Of a DNA stretch of 64,000 nt, positions 22,297-33,057 are shown in pieces (position 1 is the first letter of the stretch; every line of letters starts with the position of its first letter). Origin of the DNA: Ricordea florida. Lineage: Eukaryota; Cnidaria; Anthozoa; Corallimorpharia; Ricordeidae. The translations under genes and the position numbers were made by a program. The notes under the pieces are model-generated. The model searched no databases, was not told where the DNA came from, and was given only the letters and a program-made list of their open reading frames with translations. The stretch lies in contig OX453274.1 in assembly GCA_949710005.1 (NCBI GenBank), positions 13,430,859-13,494,858 of the forward strand, read 5' to 3'.

Positions 22297-22610
22297 GAAA
22301 GGAAGCAATGCTACTCTCGTTTGGGACTACAGTGTGGATAACGAACAAACTGAGCTTAAGGGCCTTGCCTGGAGCGTATACAGTGGGTCCCAGTTCATTT
22401 ATATGTTAGTAAAGATTGGTACGGCTGATCCAGTGCCTCATCCAGACATACCAGCTGCTTACCAAGGAAGAGTTTTCATTGACGGAAGAGCTTCTCTTGT
22501 CATTACAAACGTCAGCTTTCAGGACAACACTGAGTACAGATGCTTACTGGCAGCAAAATATAGTTCAGGACTGGTAGACGAAATGAGTTATGTTAATGTG
22601 GTTGTAACAG
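22297..22610 (+). CDS. Host exon: V-type immunoglobulin domain
   Basis: Open from the acceptor TTACTTTAG|G to a donor CAG|GTGCGT at 22611. The translation reads GSNATLVWDYSV near the start and NTEYRCLLAAKYSSG near the end, with a Trp, the D/N-T-x-Y-x-C signature and the G-strand VNVVV: one Ig domain of an adhesion or receptor-type protein. The first domain Cys seems replaced (ATLVW). The exon ends in phase 1 like the other two Ig exons, but its length (314) is one base off a symmetric exon. It may have lost a base, or its 5' intron may have another phase. A Polinton relic ends about 30 bp upstream. Confidence 0.7.
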
Positions 22611-23017
22611 GTGCGTTTTGCCATCTCTGGTTGTATTATTCTTAGAGGATACAGCTGCAACAATCTAAATAGATATCCTTTTGTTTTGTTTTTAAGAAGC
22701 TGTGACAAGCAGCCTAGTTTCAAATTTGGTTCCATTTCTCCGTTTTCAGCTAACAGATGACGTGGTCATCCATAGGGTTTCGGAGTAGTCGTTCTATCAC
22801 CCTCTCACCGTATTCAATAAGTATTTTTTAATGAGTCTTTCGATTGAGGAATGCTTTGAGTAGTAGGACCCTGCCGGTCCTGGGGCACCCCTTAAAATCC
22901 AATCAATTTTAACGAGGTATAACCAGAATCGACAGGGACTATGCATAAAATTAACCCAAATTCACCGATCCCCTAAGTCCAATAGTTATGCAAAAACTTT
23001 ACATAAAATGATAATTG
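22611..23017. other. Intronic stretch, nothing recognised
   Basis: No gene or repeat arm. It lies between the Ig exon donor and the outer edge of the long inverted-repeat element. Confidence 0.5.
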
Positions 23018-23662
23018 AGAGCGGATGTCTGTAAATATCGACCAGGGGTGGGAAAAATAAAAATTTCTGTGGACTATCCTAGGTACCTTATTTATGAAAA
23101 TATAGCTTTTACTTTCATTAGTTAAATATTTTTGCAATACAGCGAGTGTAAAGATTGACCGCTTCACGGCCTCCACCGGGCCGCTTTTTCGGGACGCGCG
23201 ACGGGGTAACGAAAAGAGCTCGATTTTAGTCTAATTCAAAAATCATTCAATTCAAATTGCTTCTCATTGTACTAAAGGGATTTCAACGTACATTGTGATT
23301 GGTAATACGCTTCAATTGATTGCCACAGAATATTTTACAGATTTTAAGATTCTTGAATAATTTTGAGGATTTCACCCGAGCAAAATTTTGTCGAAATTTG
23401 AAGGCCTAAAATTCAACCCGATACATCGTGTTAAAAAGATATAGATATCTGACATTAAAAAGCAATCTTTAAGCTTTCGAAATATGGGTTCAAAACTTCG
23501 GACAACAAGTGAAACGAATTTTTGGGAAAGCGAAATTCAGGGAGCACTTGAGTGAAATGTGACCTATCTGACTTGACAGTTATGAGGATCGGCGCGACAC
23601 GGTGAATTGTAAAACAAATATTTCAGCCACGATACGTTTAATTCAGGCGATCCTAAGTCCCA
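23018..23662 (+). repeat. Left inverted arm of the foldback element
   Basis: Pairs with 32745-32178 and, beyond the BEL insertion point, with 25065-25013. Identity about 85-90 percent by eye, with small indels. Confidence 0.8.
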
Positions 23663-24091
23663 CAATGATACACACGAAATTGAAAAAAAAGTAAGGTGGA
23701 AAATTGTACCTCAATGTTTAGCCAAAAAGAAGGTCAAATCCCGGCTTTTTATTGTAACCTGGCTTCACACTAATGTAAACATGAAGGTCATTGAAAGAAA
23801 TTGCTCATTATTATTTATCATATAAACTAGAGTGAATTACCAGGATGTCTTTCGCTGAGAAAAATCATATCTTCACATGCGAGTTACGTAATGACTAAGA
23901 AATGACTAAAACAAACCCCAGACAAACAAACCGGAATGGCGGACGATATTCCTAAAACACTTTCTAAGACAGCCGGTGTAACAAATCCGTGGCTACTAGC
24001 CAAGTAGGATTAGAGAAGTCAAAATTACATATTTGTTTCCATGGATAATGCACAGTTAGCTTCCGAGCCAAATCTTGTAGTTACCACTTAC

Positions 24092-24180
24092 ATTGTGCCA
24101 CGTGCATCGATCTTCTTTCTCCGGCAACTTGGCAACATCTTTATCCGGCGGTGAAGATATCTCTATGATTGTTTCCTCAC
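24092..24180 (-). other. Exon-like unit A inside the foldback element
   Basis: On the minus strand a pyrimidine-rich TTTTTGTTTAG precedes an 89-bp open segment, which is followed by a GTAAGT donor. It translates to EETIIEISSPPDKDVAKLPE. It is similar to unit B, so the two look like duplicated exons of an unknown gene or a pseudo-spliced repeat. Confidence 0.4.
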
Positions 24181-24340
24181 TAAACAAAAAGAGGCATGTT
24201 TCTGCGCTAATTTGCATTACAAAGTAAATCTTTCCAGTCTTTCATTTGGAAGTCTCCATAAAGTAAATTAAACAAAGCTTTCTATTGCTAACAGCAGCTC
24301 AGAAATATCATTTTGATCTATGATAAAAAGATCACGCTTA

Positions 24341-24403
24341 CATTGTATCACCGTGTGCATCCTTCTCCGGCGATGAAAACACCTCTGTAACCTCTGTTTC
24401 TTC
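24341..24403 (-). other. Exon-like unit B inside the foldback element
   Basis: On the minus strand CTCTCTTTTTAG precedes an open segment reading EETEVTEVFSSPEKDAHGDT, followed by GTAAGC. It aligns with unit A (EET, then S-P-x-K-D). Splice phases of C to B (phase 2) and B to A (phase 2) are compatible with one reading frame. Confidence 0.4.
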
Positions 24404-24492
24404 GCTAAAAAGAGAGGCACATTTCAGCGCTTATTTGCAATTCAAAATTAATCTGTCAACTTCAAATCTTTGTAAAGTAAATTAAACGTACC

Positions 24493-24580
24493 TGTCCATT
24501 TTTGGACCTCCGGCAGAACAAACCGGTCCAGGAAATGTGTTACTCGATATTGTGATACAGGACCACCCGACTACGTCTGC
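24493..24580 (-). other. Exon-like unit C inside the foldback element
   Basis: The minus strand gives an open stretch ending GPVCSAGGPKMDR at a GTACGT donor (24492-24487). It would splice into unit B in frame. The upstream start is not defined. Confidence 0.3.
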
Positions 24581-24849
24581 GTCACGCGTCACGCCACTCT
24601 CACTGTTAACTCTCACTGTCGTTTTGGCACTTTCTCAACGGTAACTGTTTACATTAGTTGTGCACCCTTTTTCATGAATCATTGTTGGATTGTGATTAGC
24701 ATATACAAGATCTGTGGAAAAGTAATCCTTCACATGCCTTACTTCGTTTGAGCTATCCCCGGTGTTGGGGATGCCCCTCTTTCCCCTTTGCTTTTGACAA
24801 GGAGTCTTGCACTTGTTTGTTGTTGTTTCGGTTTTTGTGTGTGTGGTTT

Positions 24850-25014
24850 CTCTTTTTTTTTTTTAATTTTTTAATTTCAATTTTTAATTTTTATTTATTT
24901 ATTTTTTTTTTAACTCAAACTCTAACTCGAAGTCCAACTCGAAGTCCAACTCGAAGTCCAACTCGAAGTCCAACTCGAACTCGAACTCGAACTCGAACTC
25001 GAATCCGAACTCGA
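24850..25014 (+). repeat. T-rich tract followed by hexamer/dodecamer minisatellite
   Basis: A T/A-rich tract (24850-24912) leads into repeats of AACTCG and AACTCGAAGTCC up to 25014. Translations of this run (serine/arginine-like on plus, Glu/Phe-rich on minus) are products of the repeat. Confidence 0.8.
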
Positions 25015-25065
25015 TGTTTCTGGATTCCCGAATTAAACGTATCGTGGCTGAAAGATTTGTTTTAG
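25013..25065 (-). repeat. Inner piece of the right arm of the foldback element
   Basis: This is the reverse complement of about 23609-23662 and ends in TTTAG, one copy of the BEL target duplication. It shows that the retrotransposon landed inside the arm. Confidence 0.75.
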
Positions 25066-25370
25066 TGTAAGACAATAGTGATTGATTCAGCTTGCGTCGA
25101 TTGACATGTCACATCTCTCGTTACAACCTCGTGATATTTTTCGGCTGGTCTACAGCACGTTTTATCGATAATCTTGTGTGTTCGTCTTTATCGTTTTCCT
25201 TTAATCGTATCGGGAGTAAAGAGTTTTTACGCAAATTCAGTGATTCGTCAAATAAAGTCACAATACGACAATATCTCGTTCGCTGGATTTGTTGTCACAA
25301 ACTCCCTCTACGCGGCTCAACAGGGACCAAATATTACTAAATTAACGACATCGTGGCCTCAGCCGCTATA
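25066..25370 (+). repeat. BEL/Pao 5' LTR
   Basis: 305 bp, TG start; the end reads CGCTATA where the 3' LTR has CGCTACA. It contains a stretch with ATAAAG (about 25254) absent from the 3' LTR. Confidence 0.9.
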
Positions 25371-25635
25371 GTAAAAACTCTTTAAGACGCACAATGTTAC
25401 AGACTGTAGACCACACCATCGCAACGACAGTAAATGAGTCGCAATGTCCCTAAGAACAAGAGTCATGACTGAAAAAGGATTGCAGTTTAAATTGTAACTT
25501 CTTGAACGTGACTATCGCGGCGCTCAGAGAGAGTGGAGTAAGCAAGCTATTAAATTCAGGAACTTAATCGCAGATTGCGACGAACCGGAGAAAATAAGGC
25601 ATGAAAGATCGTAACTAGAGACTCGATTCGATTTA

Positions 25636-27213
25636 ATGTCGTCAACGTTTGAAAGATTAGCTAAATGCCTGCAGCAAGCACAAGCAGGAACACTGGAAAC
25701 GGATAATCCTCACGACGAAGTAACGCAGAAATTCGATCAGTTTGACAAGGAAAATAATGAGTTGCTTAAGCTGGCAAGCAATAGACTGCTCGAGCTAAGG
25801 CGGATCGAAGAACGAACTAGTTCGGTTTCAAATTCAGAGGCCTCCAGTCGATCAAGTAAATCAAGGCGGTCCAACTATTCCCAATCATCCTCGACAGCCC
25901 TTCTAAAGGAACGAAAGGCCAAAACGGCGGCAAAATTGGCACGGTTGGGGGCCGAAATTCACTTCGCCGAAATAGAACACCAAAAGAAGGTAGCTCCTCG
26001 AAAAACAGAAGACGACCTTAAAAGATTTCAGATGACCATGGGTTATGAAATCGCGCGAGCCGAATTGAATGCGCTTCTTAAGATTGAAAATGTCGAGAAC
26101 GCCGAATTACCTAATACGGACTGCAGCAAGGGTCGCCTAAACGAATACCTGGAGACACAGGCTAGATCTGTAACGAAATCTGTATCGACCCACGTGACCG
26201 AAGCCCCAGCGACCGAAACATATCACGTGGAAAATAGACAGCCACTTCACTCGGAGCCTCGATTCACAAAGCCTTTCGCGGAAATGCAATCGACGCCAGC
26301 GACGAACCCCTTTTTCAATCACCTATTAGATGCCCCGGTGATGTTTTCTTCCCTTGCGCCAGACCCCCTCGTCCCTACCTTTGGCAGTCCAGCAATGGAG
26401 TCGCACGTGAAATCAGCAGCGTGTAACGGTCAATCAATAGAGACCATCACGCAAATCGAGCCTGCCCAACCTGGCGGCCAAGCATCCACCGCGCCAGCTC
26501 AGTCTAAAGCTAACCCGCCTAACGTTCCTGTCCCAATGACTAGCGCTTCTGCACCCGAGACGTCGCTATCGGCGGAGAGAGGAGGACCCGACACATCGGC
26601 AAACGTGACGGGTGTGTCAGGAGATGACACTTTAAGCAGACTCGCCGATCATCTTAGTGAGAGACGGTCCCGTGATTCATTGCCATTGCCTGAACCAGAC
26701 ATTTTCCGCGGAGACCTCCTGCAGTACCCCAGTTGGTTGAGATCTTTTGAAACTATTGTGGAAGGACAAACACAAAACGTCCTGCAGCGCCTGTATTACC
26801 TCGGGAAGTACACTTCTGGAGAAGCGAAAGAAGCCATTAGCGGATACTTAACGTCAGACTCCGAGGGGGCATTCGCAGATGCAAAGGCTGTCTTGAGGAG
26901 GAGATATGCTAATCCATTCCTCGTTGCAAATGCGTACAGACAGAAAATAAACGATTGGCCCAAGATCCAACCAAGCGACGAAGTGGGTCGGCGCAAATTT
27001 TCCGATTTTCTGAATCAAGCCCTCTCAACAATGCGTTCAGTTTCCTTCCTGAGCGTTTTGAACGATCCAGACGAGAACCAGCGAATGGTGCGTAAGCTGC
27101 CAAGCTATCTGGTCAATCGACGGGGAAGAGAAGTAGACCTATGGCTGGCAGTAGACGAAGGTTGCAACAGAGGTCGGTCCAGCATCGAAGAAACATGTTA
27201 TCCACCATTTTAA
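25636..27213 (+). pseudogene. gag: BEL/Pao gag (DUF1759-type)
   Basis: 525 open codons. The N-terminal third is charged and helical (LLELRRIEERTSS, polyserine). A Pro/Ala-rich linker follows, and residues about 340-500 form the retrotransposon gag core: LPLPEPDIFRGDLLQYPSWL, YYLGKYTSGEAKEAISGYL and LRRRYANPFLVANAYRQKI. This matches the gag-like domain of Pao elements. Near residue 495 (nt 27120-27140) the frame shifts. Downstream coding pieces up to 27410 lie in other frames before the zinc knuckle. The ATG at 25636 is the first in this frame and 266 bp after the LTR, a normal leader. Confidence 0.85.
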
Positions 27214-27410
27214 GAGTTTTGCAGATTTCTTCAGAAGGAAGCACGAATTGCGTGTAATCCAATAACTTCCCCTCGTGCGATTAAGGGTGAAGAGTCTAAG
27301 GGCAATGAGTTCAGCGTTCCACAAGAAGTAGCAGCACGTACGCAACGAATGCTCACATCAGCAAGTTAGATAACGAAGCGAAACATGGTAGTCCACGTCC
27401 TGCTTGCCCG

Positions 27411-28910
27411 ATGTGCAAGGAGGCTCACAGCCTCGAATCATCCGGAAAATTCTTAGTTCTGCCACAACCAAAACGTAAGAGTTTCATTATCGAGACAGGT
27501 CGCTGTCTGGGATGCTTGCGGTGGGGTCACAAAAACCATGAATGTCGCCAAAAAAAGACATGTCAAGAATGTAAGGGACCTCACCCAACATCGTTACACG
27601 ACGAGACGTACATTCCGCGTAAGCTCCGGACGGAATCTACCCAGGAGCCAAGGGAATCTTCAACAGTGCACAGCGTGGATCGAGTGCGAGATAAGAAGGC
27701 ATATGACTCCACGTCACTCGTAGTCCCTGTGTGGTTGCATCATAAATCAAGGCCTGATGAAAGGCTTCTTGTCTACGCACTATTAGACGACCAGTCAGAC
27801 TATTGCCTCGTTAAGGAGTCGCTCTTAAGGAAGTTATCAGTGACCGGTCCAGATGTCAACTTGAAGTTATCTACGGTGCTAACTGAAAGGGTAATTAAAT
27901 GCAAGAAGATACACGGCTTAGTCGTACAAGGCGTAAAGGAAGAAGTGGAAGTTTATTTACACGCGGCTTACTCGCGCGAGCTTACACCAGCTAAACGGAG
28001 TCAAATGCCAACACCAGAAACTGCGAAAGGATGGCCTCATCTTGAAGCAATAGGTAATGAATTGATGCCTTACAGAGACGACGTAGAAATTGCTCTCCTC
28101 ATTGGAACTAACTGCACTAGAGCTCTTAGGCCACGCGAAGTCATACCAGGTAAAGAAGATGACCCCTACGCACAAAAAACGGCACTAAGATGGGGAATAA
28201 TTGGAACCGTTAACTCCAGTAACATCGATGACGAGGGTAAACCATCCTTTACTTCTAGCGCGATCGTTACCAAGTGTAGAATCGACAACGTAAGGTGTCA
28301 TTTTGCGTTCCGAACACAAGCAAGGGAGCTGATCGTCACAACACAAGTCGCGCGTATTTTTGAGCAAGATTTCATAAAGTCCAGTGCTAACGGCGATTTG
28401 AAGTCCCCGTCCCGAAATGAGATTAGCTTTCTAAATAAATTAGAAGCTGGCATCCGTCACCTTAAAGATGGTCACTACGAAATGCCTCTCCCCTTCAAGG
28501 AAGACGTCTGCAGACTGCCCAACAATAGAACCATGGCCATGCGTCGTCTGAATGGTCTCAAAAGCCGTTTCAACACAGATGCGACCTACAAAGAGCACTA
28601 TCAACACTTCATGCAAGATACAATCGAGAAAGGTTTCGCAGAAAAAGTTCCACGTGCTGAGCTGCAGATCGATGACGGACGATTGTGGTACATCCCTAAT
28701 CACGGGGTGTTTCACCCCAAAAAACAAAACAAGATCAGGATAGTCTTTGATGCCAGCGCTGACTTCAAGGGCGCGTCTTTGAACCGAAGTCTACTACAAG
28801 GGCCCGACCTCACCAATAACTTGTCAGGTGTGCTGTGTCGCTTCCGAAAGGAAGGTACAGCGTTCATGTGCGACATCGAAGGAACGTTTCCTCTGGTGGG
28901 AGGACGGTAA
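27411..28910 (+). pseudogene. pol: BEL/Pao zinc knuckle, aspartic protease and start of reverse transcriptase
   Basis: The frame begins with Cys/His clusters, CLGCLRWGHKNHECRQ and TCQECKGPHPTSLH (residues about 31-65), the nucleocapsid-type zinc knuckles. The protease site is YALLDDQSDYCLV (about 122-134), the BEL form of the catalytic Asp motif. Reverse transcriptase begins at about residue 360 with the KDGHYEMPLPF block and IRIVFDASADFKGASLN. Just after the FMCDIEG motif the frame shifts (about 28890) and continues in the frame starting at 28828. All parts are typical for BEL/Pao. Confidence 0.85.
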
Positions 28911-29292
28911 CATAGAGAAACCCATCATCGAGTATAGAATGACTGTGCACCTATTTGGGGCAACATCATCCCCTGGGTGCGCTAACTTCGCACTAAAAAG
29001 AACCGCAAATGACTATGAGAGTCAGTTTGGATCCGATCCCGCCAACTTTATCCGGAACGACTTTAATGTCGATGACGGATTAAAGTCTGTCCCTACAGCC
29101 AACGAAGCTAAGGAACTCATTCATCAGGCAAGGGCGATGTGCCACAAGGGGGGCTTTAATCTACATAAATTTGTTAGCAACAGCAAAGAAGACGTCATAG
29201 CAAGCCTTCCGGTGGACCAACGTGCCCAGAGAATTCAAGATATCGACCTAAGGAACGATGCGCTACCTATACAACGAGCCCTAGGCGTGTAG
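28828..29292 (+). pseudogene. pol: BEL/Pao reverse transcriptase palm
   Basis: Continues the polymerase with LFGATSSPGCANFALKR (motif B) and FNVDDGLKSV, where VDD is the catalytic pair (normally YVDD). It ends at an in-frame TAG (29290-29292), directly followed by the next segment. Confidence 0.8.
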
Positions 29293-29298
29293 CGGTGC

Positions 29299-29830
29299 GT
29301 GGAGTCGGACGAGTTTCATTTCAGGATCGAGCTAAAGGACAAGCCCCTCACCAAGCGGTCCATCTTATCCACCGTAAGTTCCGTATTCGACCTCTTGGAA
29401 ATGGTAGCACCATTCTTACTAAAGGGAAAGCAGATCCTACAGCAGTTATGCAAGGAAGACATTGGTTGGGACGACAAGATACCGGACACAATACAGGCAG
29501 ATTGGGAAAGATGGAGGAATGACCTGTTATATCTGACAAGACTAAAGATCCCACGCTGTTACAAGCCTGCTGACTTCGGAGAAGTTGAGTGGATGGAGCT
29601 TCATAACTTCTCGGATGCAAGCATCACCGGCTACGGACAGTGCTCCTACCTCAGAATGAAAAACCGCCAAGGACGTATGCACTGCTCCTTAGTGATGGCC
29701 AGGTCCCGTGTAACGCCCCTAAATCCAACTACCGTGCCAAGGCTAGAGCTTGCCGCCGCATTGGTGTCTGTGAATATAAGCTCCTTTTTGAGGAGGTAAC
29801 TAAAGTACGAAAATATCACCGAGACCTTTT
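29299..29830 (+). pseudogene. pol: BEL/Pao connection and A17/RNase H-like region
   Basis: Begins ESDEFHFRIELKDKPLTKRS and includes SILSTVSSVFDLLEMVAPF, the start of the region labelled peptidase A17 in Pao elements, then HNFSDASITGYGQCSYL, the first Asp of an RNase H-like fold, and VPRLELAAAL. A frameshift or stop at about 29800 ends it. Pieces of the remaining RNase H lie in other frames to about 30130. Confidence 0.75.
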
Positions 29831-30126
29831 GGGTAGACAACAAGGTTGTCCTCGGCTATATCTCTAACGATGCAAGACGTTTTCATACTTTCGTTGCCAA
29901 TCGCGTCCAGCAGATCCGCGATCAGACGGAACCGACCCAGTAGGGATATATCAGCACAACTGAAAATCCAGCAGATGACGCCTCTCGGGGCCTAAGTGCA
30001 AGACAATTAACTGGAAACTCAAGATGGTGGACAGGCCCAAGTCGACTGTGGTAACCAGTCAGCAATCCAGATTCTCTTGAAGTCATCCCGGACATCTCTG
30101 CAAATGATCCCGAAGTTAAATTAGCT

Positions 30127-30890
30127 GTGGTTCTTAGCACGAAGGGTGAAGAGCAATTTGATCTAGAGCTTAGGATGGAGCGCTACTCCGATTGGCAGCT
30201 GGCTAGAAGAGGAGTAGCTGTATGTATGATCCTACAGCAAAGGCTTAGGGGAAAGCTGGGAACCAAAGGTGGTTTGCTACTCAACGTTGAAGCACAATGT
30301 CGTGCTAGGGAGGAAATCCTAAAGCCAGTTCAGAGGGACCATTATATGGAAGAAATTATATTTTGAGGAGTGCAAATGTGGTACGGAAGAGCAGCTCCAT
30401 CTTCCGGCTTAACCCGTTCATTGACAACAGTGGTATCATGAGAGTCGGTGGACGGCTTCGCAACTCTAATCTATCATTTCAAGAAAAAACATCTCGTAAC
30501 ACTGCCGAGGAAAAATCATGTCACTGGGCTAATTATCCGCCATTTCCACTCAAGAATAAGTCACCAAGGTCGGGCAAGAACCCTCGCTGAGATCAGAGCT
30601 ACTGTCTACTGGATTGTGGGTGGCAGTTCAGCCGTGGGGTATCATGTAGAAAATTGCGTCAAATGCATAAAGACACGGGGGACACCTCAACAGCAGAAAA
30701 TGGCTGATCTCCCTAAAGACCAAGTGAAGGAGGCTGCATCCTTTACATACAGCGCAGTCGATTATTTTGTTCCCTTGGTTGTAAAGGAAGGTCGCAAGGA
30801 ATTGAAACGGTACGGCGTACTGTTTACATGCATGTCCTCCCGCGCAATCCATTTAGAAACAGCAACGTCGTTAACGACAGATTAATTCAT
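30127..30890 (+). pseudogene. pol: BEL/Pao integrase N-terminal half
   Basis: The frame from about 30448 has HFHSRISHQGRARTLAEIR and CVKCIK, the His/Cys zinc pocket. It then has FTYSAVDYFVPL, where the Asp is the first catalytic residue, and SSRAIHLE. A TAA at 30883-30885 interrupts it just after the LETATSLTTD block. The preceding part (30127-30447) is frame-shifted linker. Confidence 0.8.
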
Positions 30891-31698
30891 TAACGCTTAT
30901 CGTCGCTTTATCGGCCGACGGGGTCCGGTTCGACAACTTAGGTCCGATCAGGGCACAAAATTCGTAGGCGCCAAAAACGAGCTCCAAGTAGCTATCGCAG
31001 AGCTTCAACATGAAAGGATAAAGGAAGCACTCCTCAAGACCAACTGCGATAAGGTACACTGTAAGATGAATGTTCCACACGCAAGCCACATGGGAGGCGT
31101 GTGGGAAAGGCAAATACGCACGGTGAGGAGTGGGCTATCTTCCCTTCTACTTCATCACGGGAGGCAGCTCGACGACGAATCGCTCAGGAGGTTAATGGTT
31201 GAGGCTGAAGCCATCGTTAACAGTCGCCCACTTACCACGGACGGTCTGTCATCTCCTGACTCTATAGAAGTGCTCACGCCAAATCGCTTGCTGACTCAGA
31301 AGTCTTCAGTGGTCATGCCCCCTCCTGGAAACTTCCAGCAAGCCGAAAATTACAGCAGGAAGCGTTGGCGCCGCGTCCAGTACATCGCCAACGAGTTTTG
31401 GACTCGATGGCGCAAGGACTATTTACATGCCCTGCAAGAACGTCAGAAATGGTTTCACCCACAGAAGAACCTGGCGGTGAATGACATCGTAATGATGATG
31501 GACGAGCACCTCCATCGTAACCAGTGGCGACTGGCCCGAGAAGTTGAGACCTTCCCCAGCGATGATGGTCATGTAAGGAAGGTGCGCTTGGAGACCGTAG
31601 ATCCCTCCACAAACGGCAAGGAGCAGAGTATTTATGACCGTCCAATTCAGAAGGTAGTAATTCTCGTAAGAAACGAGGACCAAATTACAAGTCCGTAA
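30891..31698 (+). pseudogene. pol: BEL/Pao integrase C-terminal half and DUF5641-type tail
   Basis: Past the stop, RSDQGTKFVGA supplies the second catalytic Asp. A second frame from 31066 has HASHMGGVWERQIRTVR with the catalytic Glu. The tail (about residues 95-205) has RRVQYIANEFWTRWRKDYL and RNQWRLAREVE, the domain always found behind BEL integrase. The stop is at 31696-31698, about 200 bp before the 3' LTR. Confidence 0.8.
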
Positions 31699-31903
31699 GT
31701 ATCCCTGCGTTCATTACCGTGCAGGTGAAACTCAGGATTCCCCATGGAGGAGCCAAGGAACTGTATCTTACCTAAAGAACTGTGTTAGGGACACGTAAAC
31801 GTTAGCACGTTCTGCAACCTTTGCGTGAAATATCGTTTTGTCCTTTCTCATGTTTTATTTTGTGAACACTTAGGAATAAATTGCTAACAATTTAGGGGAG
31901 CCA

Positions 31904-32172
31904 TGTAAGACAATAGTGATTGATTCAGCTTGCGTTGATTGACATATGACATCTCTCGTTACAACTTCATGATATTTTTCGGCTGGTCTACAGCACGTTT
32001 TATCGATAATCTTGTGTGTTCGTCTTCATCGTTTTCCTTTAATCGTATCGGGAGTAAAGAGGTTTAAAGACAATATCTCGTTCGCTGAATTTGTTCTCAC
32101 AAACTCCCTCTACGCGGCTCAACAGGGACCAAATATTACTAAATTAACGACATCGTGGCCCCAGCCGCTACA
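31904..32172 (+). repeat. BEL/Pao 3' LTR
   Basis: 269 bp, same start as the 5' LTR, with a net 36-bp deletion near 32064. A purine-rich TTAGGGGAGCCA directly upstream is a candidate polypurine tract. Confidence 0.9.
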
Positions 32173-32177
32173 TTTAG

Positions 32178-32745
32178 AATTCACCGCGCCGATCCTCATA
32201 ACTGCCAAGTCAGATAGGTCAAATTTCGTTTCACATATTGTCCAAAGTTTTGAACCAATATTTCGAAAGCTTAAAGATTGCTTTTTAATGTCAGATATCT
32301 ATTTCTTCTTTAAACGATGTATCGGGTTGAATTTTAGGCCTTCGAAGTTCGACAAAATTTTGCTCGGGTGAAATCCTCAAAATTGTTCGAGAATCTTAAA
32401 ATCTGTAAAATATTCTGGTTGCAGTCAATTGAATCATATTACCACTCAAAGTGTATGTTGAAATCCCTTTAATACGATGAGAAGCAATTTGAATTGAATG
32501 ATTATTGAATTAGACTAAAATCGAGCTCTTTTCGTTACCCCGTCGCGCGTCCCGAAACGGGGGCCCGGTGGAGGCCGTGAAGCGGTCAATCTTGACACTC
32601 GCTATATTGCAAAAATATTTAACCGATGAAAGAAAAATCCATATTTTCATAAATAAGGTACCTAGGGTAGTCCACAGAATTTTTTTTGATTTTTCGAAAT
32701 TTTTATTTTTCTCACCCCTGGTCGATATTTACAGACATCCGCTCT
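32178..32745 (-). repeat. Right inverted arm of the foldback element, outer piece
   Basis: Reverse complement of about 23018-23608; see the element entry. Confidence 0.8.
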
Positions 32746-32760
32746 TAAGTAGCTATTATA

Positions 32761-33057
32761 ATGAAATTGCCTTCATTGAACAACCTCGAAAATTTAGCCT
32801 CACACGTTGTATTTAAACCAAGATTAGTCTCTGATAATGATTATAATTTAATAAATCGAATGTACAATCCAGTTTTCCATAGAATTAATGAATACTCCTA
32901 CCCAATTATAATCGCAATGCGTAATCTTATACGACGTTATGAGGGTCAGTGGTTGGAATCTGCTCTTTTCTATTATCAACATATGTTTGATGGTGATAGC
33001 TATTACGAATCAATATTCAATAATAGCTCTTCTATTATAAGCCCAATATACACTTAA
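32761..33057 (+). CDS. Hypothetical 98-aa frame, opposite strand to the cluster
   Basis: The only sizeable plus-strand frame in the AT-rich block. It reads NLIRRYEGQWLESALFYYQH in the middle and is tyrosine-rich. It overlaps the end of the repeat-protein gene on the other strand, so it may be chance. No family recognised. Confidence 0.25.
   Translation: MKLPSLNNLENLASHVVFKPRLVSDNDYNLINRMYNPVFHRINEYSYPIIIAMRNLIRRYEGQWLESALFYYQHMFDGDSYYESIFNNSSSIISPIYT

Larger units (their letters stand above)
25066..32172 (+). mobile_element. BEL/Pao LTR retrotransposon, complete structure, decayed
   Basis: Two direct repeats (25066-25370 and 31904-32172) start with TGTAAGACAATAG and end CCGCTA(C/T)A. They enclose gag, protease, reverse transcriptase, RNase H-type and integrase regions in BEL/Pao order on the plus strand. 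The element is flanked by the perfect 5-bp duplication TTTAG (25061-25065 and 32173-32177), the usual size for BEL. Multiple frameshifts and stops and a net 36-bp difference between the LTRs show it is old. Length 7107 bp. Confidence 0.93.
23018..32745. mobile_element. Long inverted-repeat (foldback) element split by a BEL/Pao insertion
   Basis: The left arm 23018-23662 matches the reverse complement of a right arm made of two pieces: 25013-25065 and 32178-32745. The BEL/Pao element lies between them. Shared blocks include GAGCGGATGTCTGTAAAT, GAGCTCGATTTTAGTCTAAT (left) and TTCAGCCACGATACGTTTAA. Without the BEL insertion the element is about 2.6 kb with arms of about 650 bp and an interior of about 1.35 kb holding short minus-strand exon-like units and a minisatellite. 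No transposase motif is visible, so it is probably non-autonomous; superfamily unknown. Confidence 0.8.

Noticed and set aside
24748..25065. Open plus-strand frame with Arg/Ser/Pro/Thr repeats resembling an SR protein
   Set aside because: It is the direct translation of the AACTCG/AAGTCC minisatellite and a T-rich tract; no homology outside the repeat.
32012..32371. 119-codon plus frame across the 3' LTR edge
   Set aside because: Spans the LTR, the target duplication and the foldback arm; a similar frame exists in the 5' LTR for the same reason.
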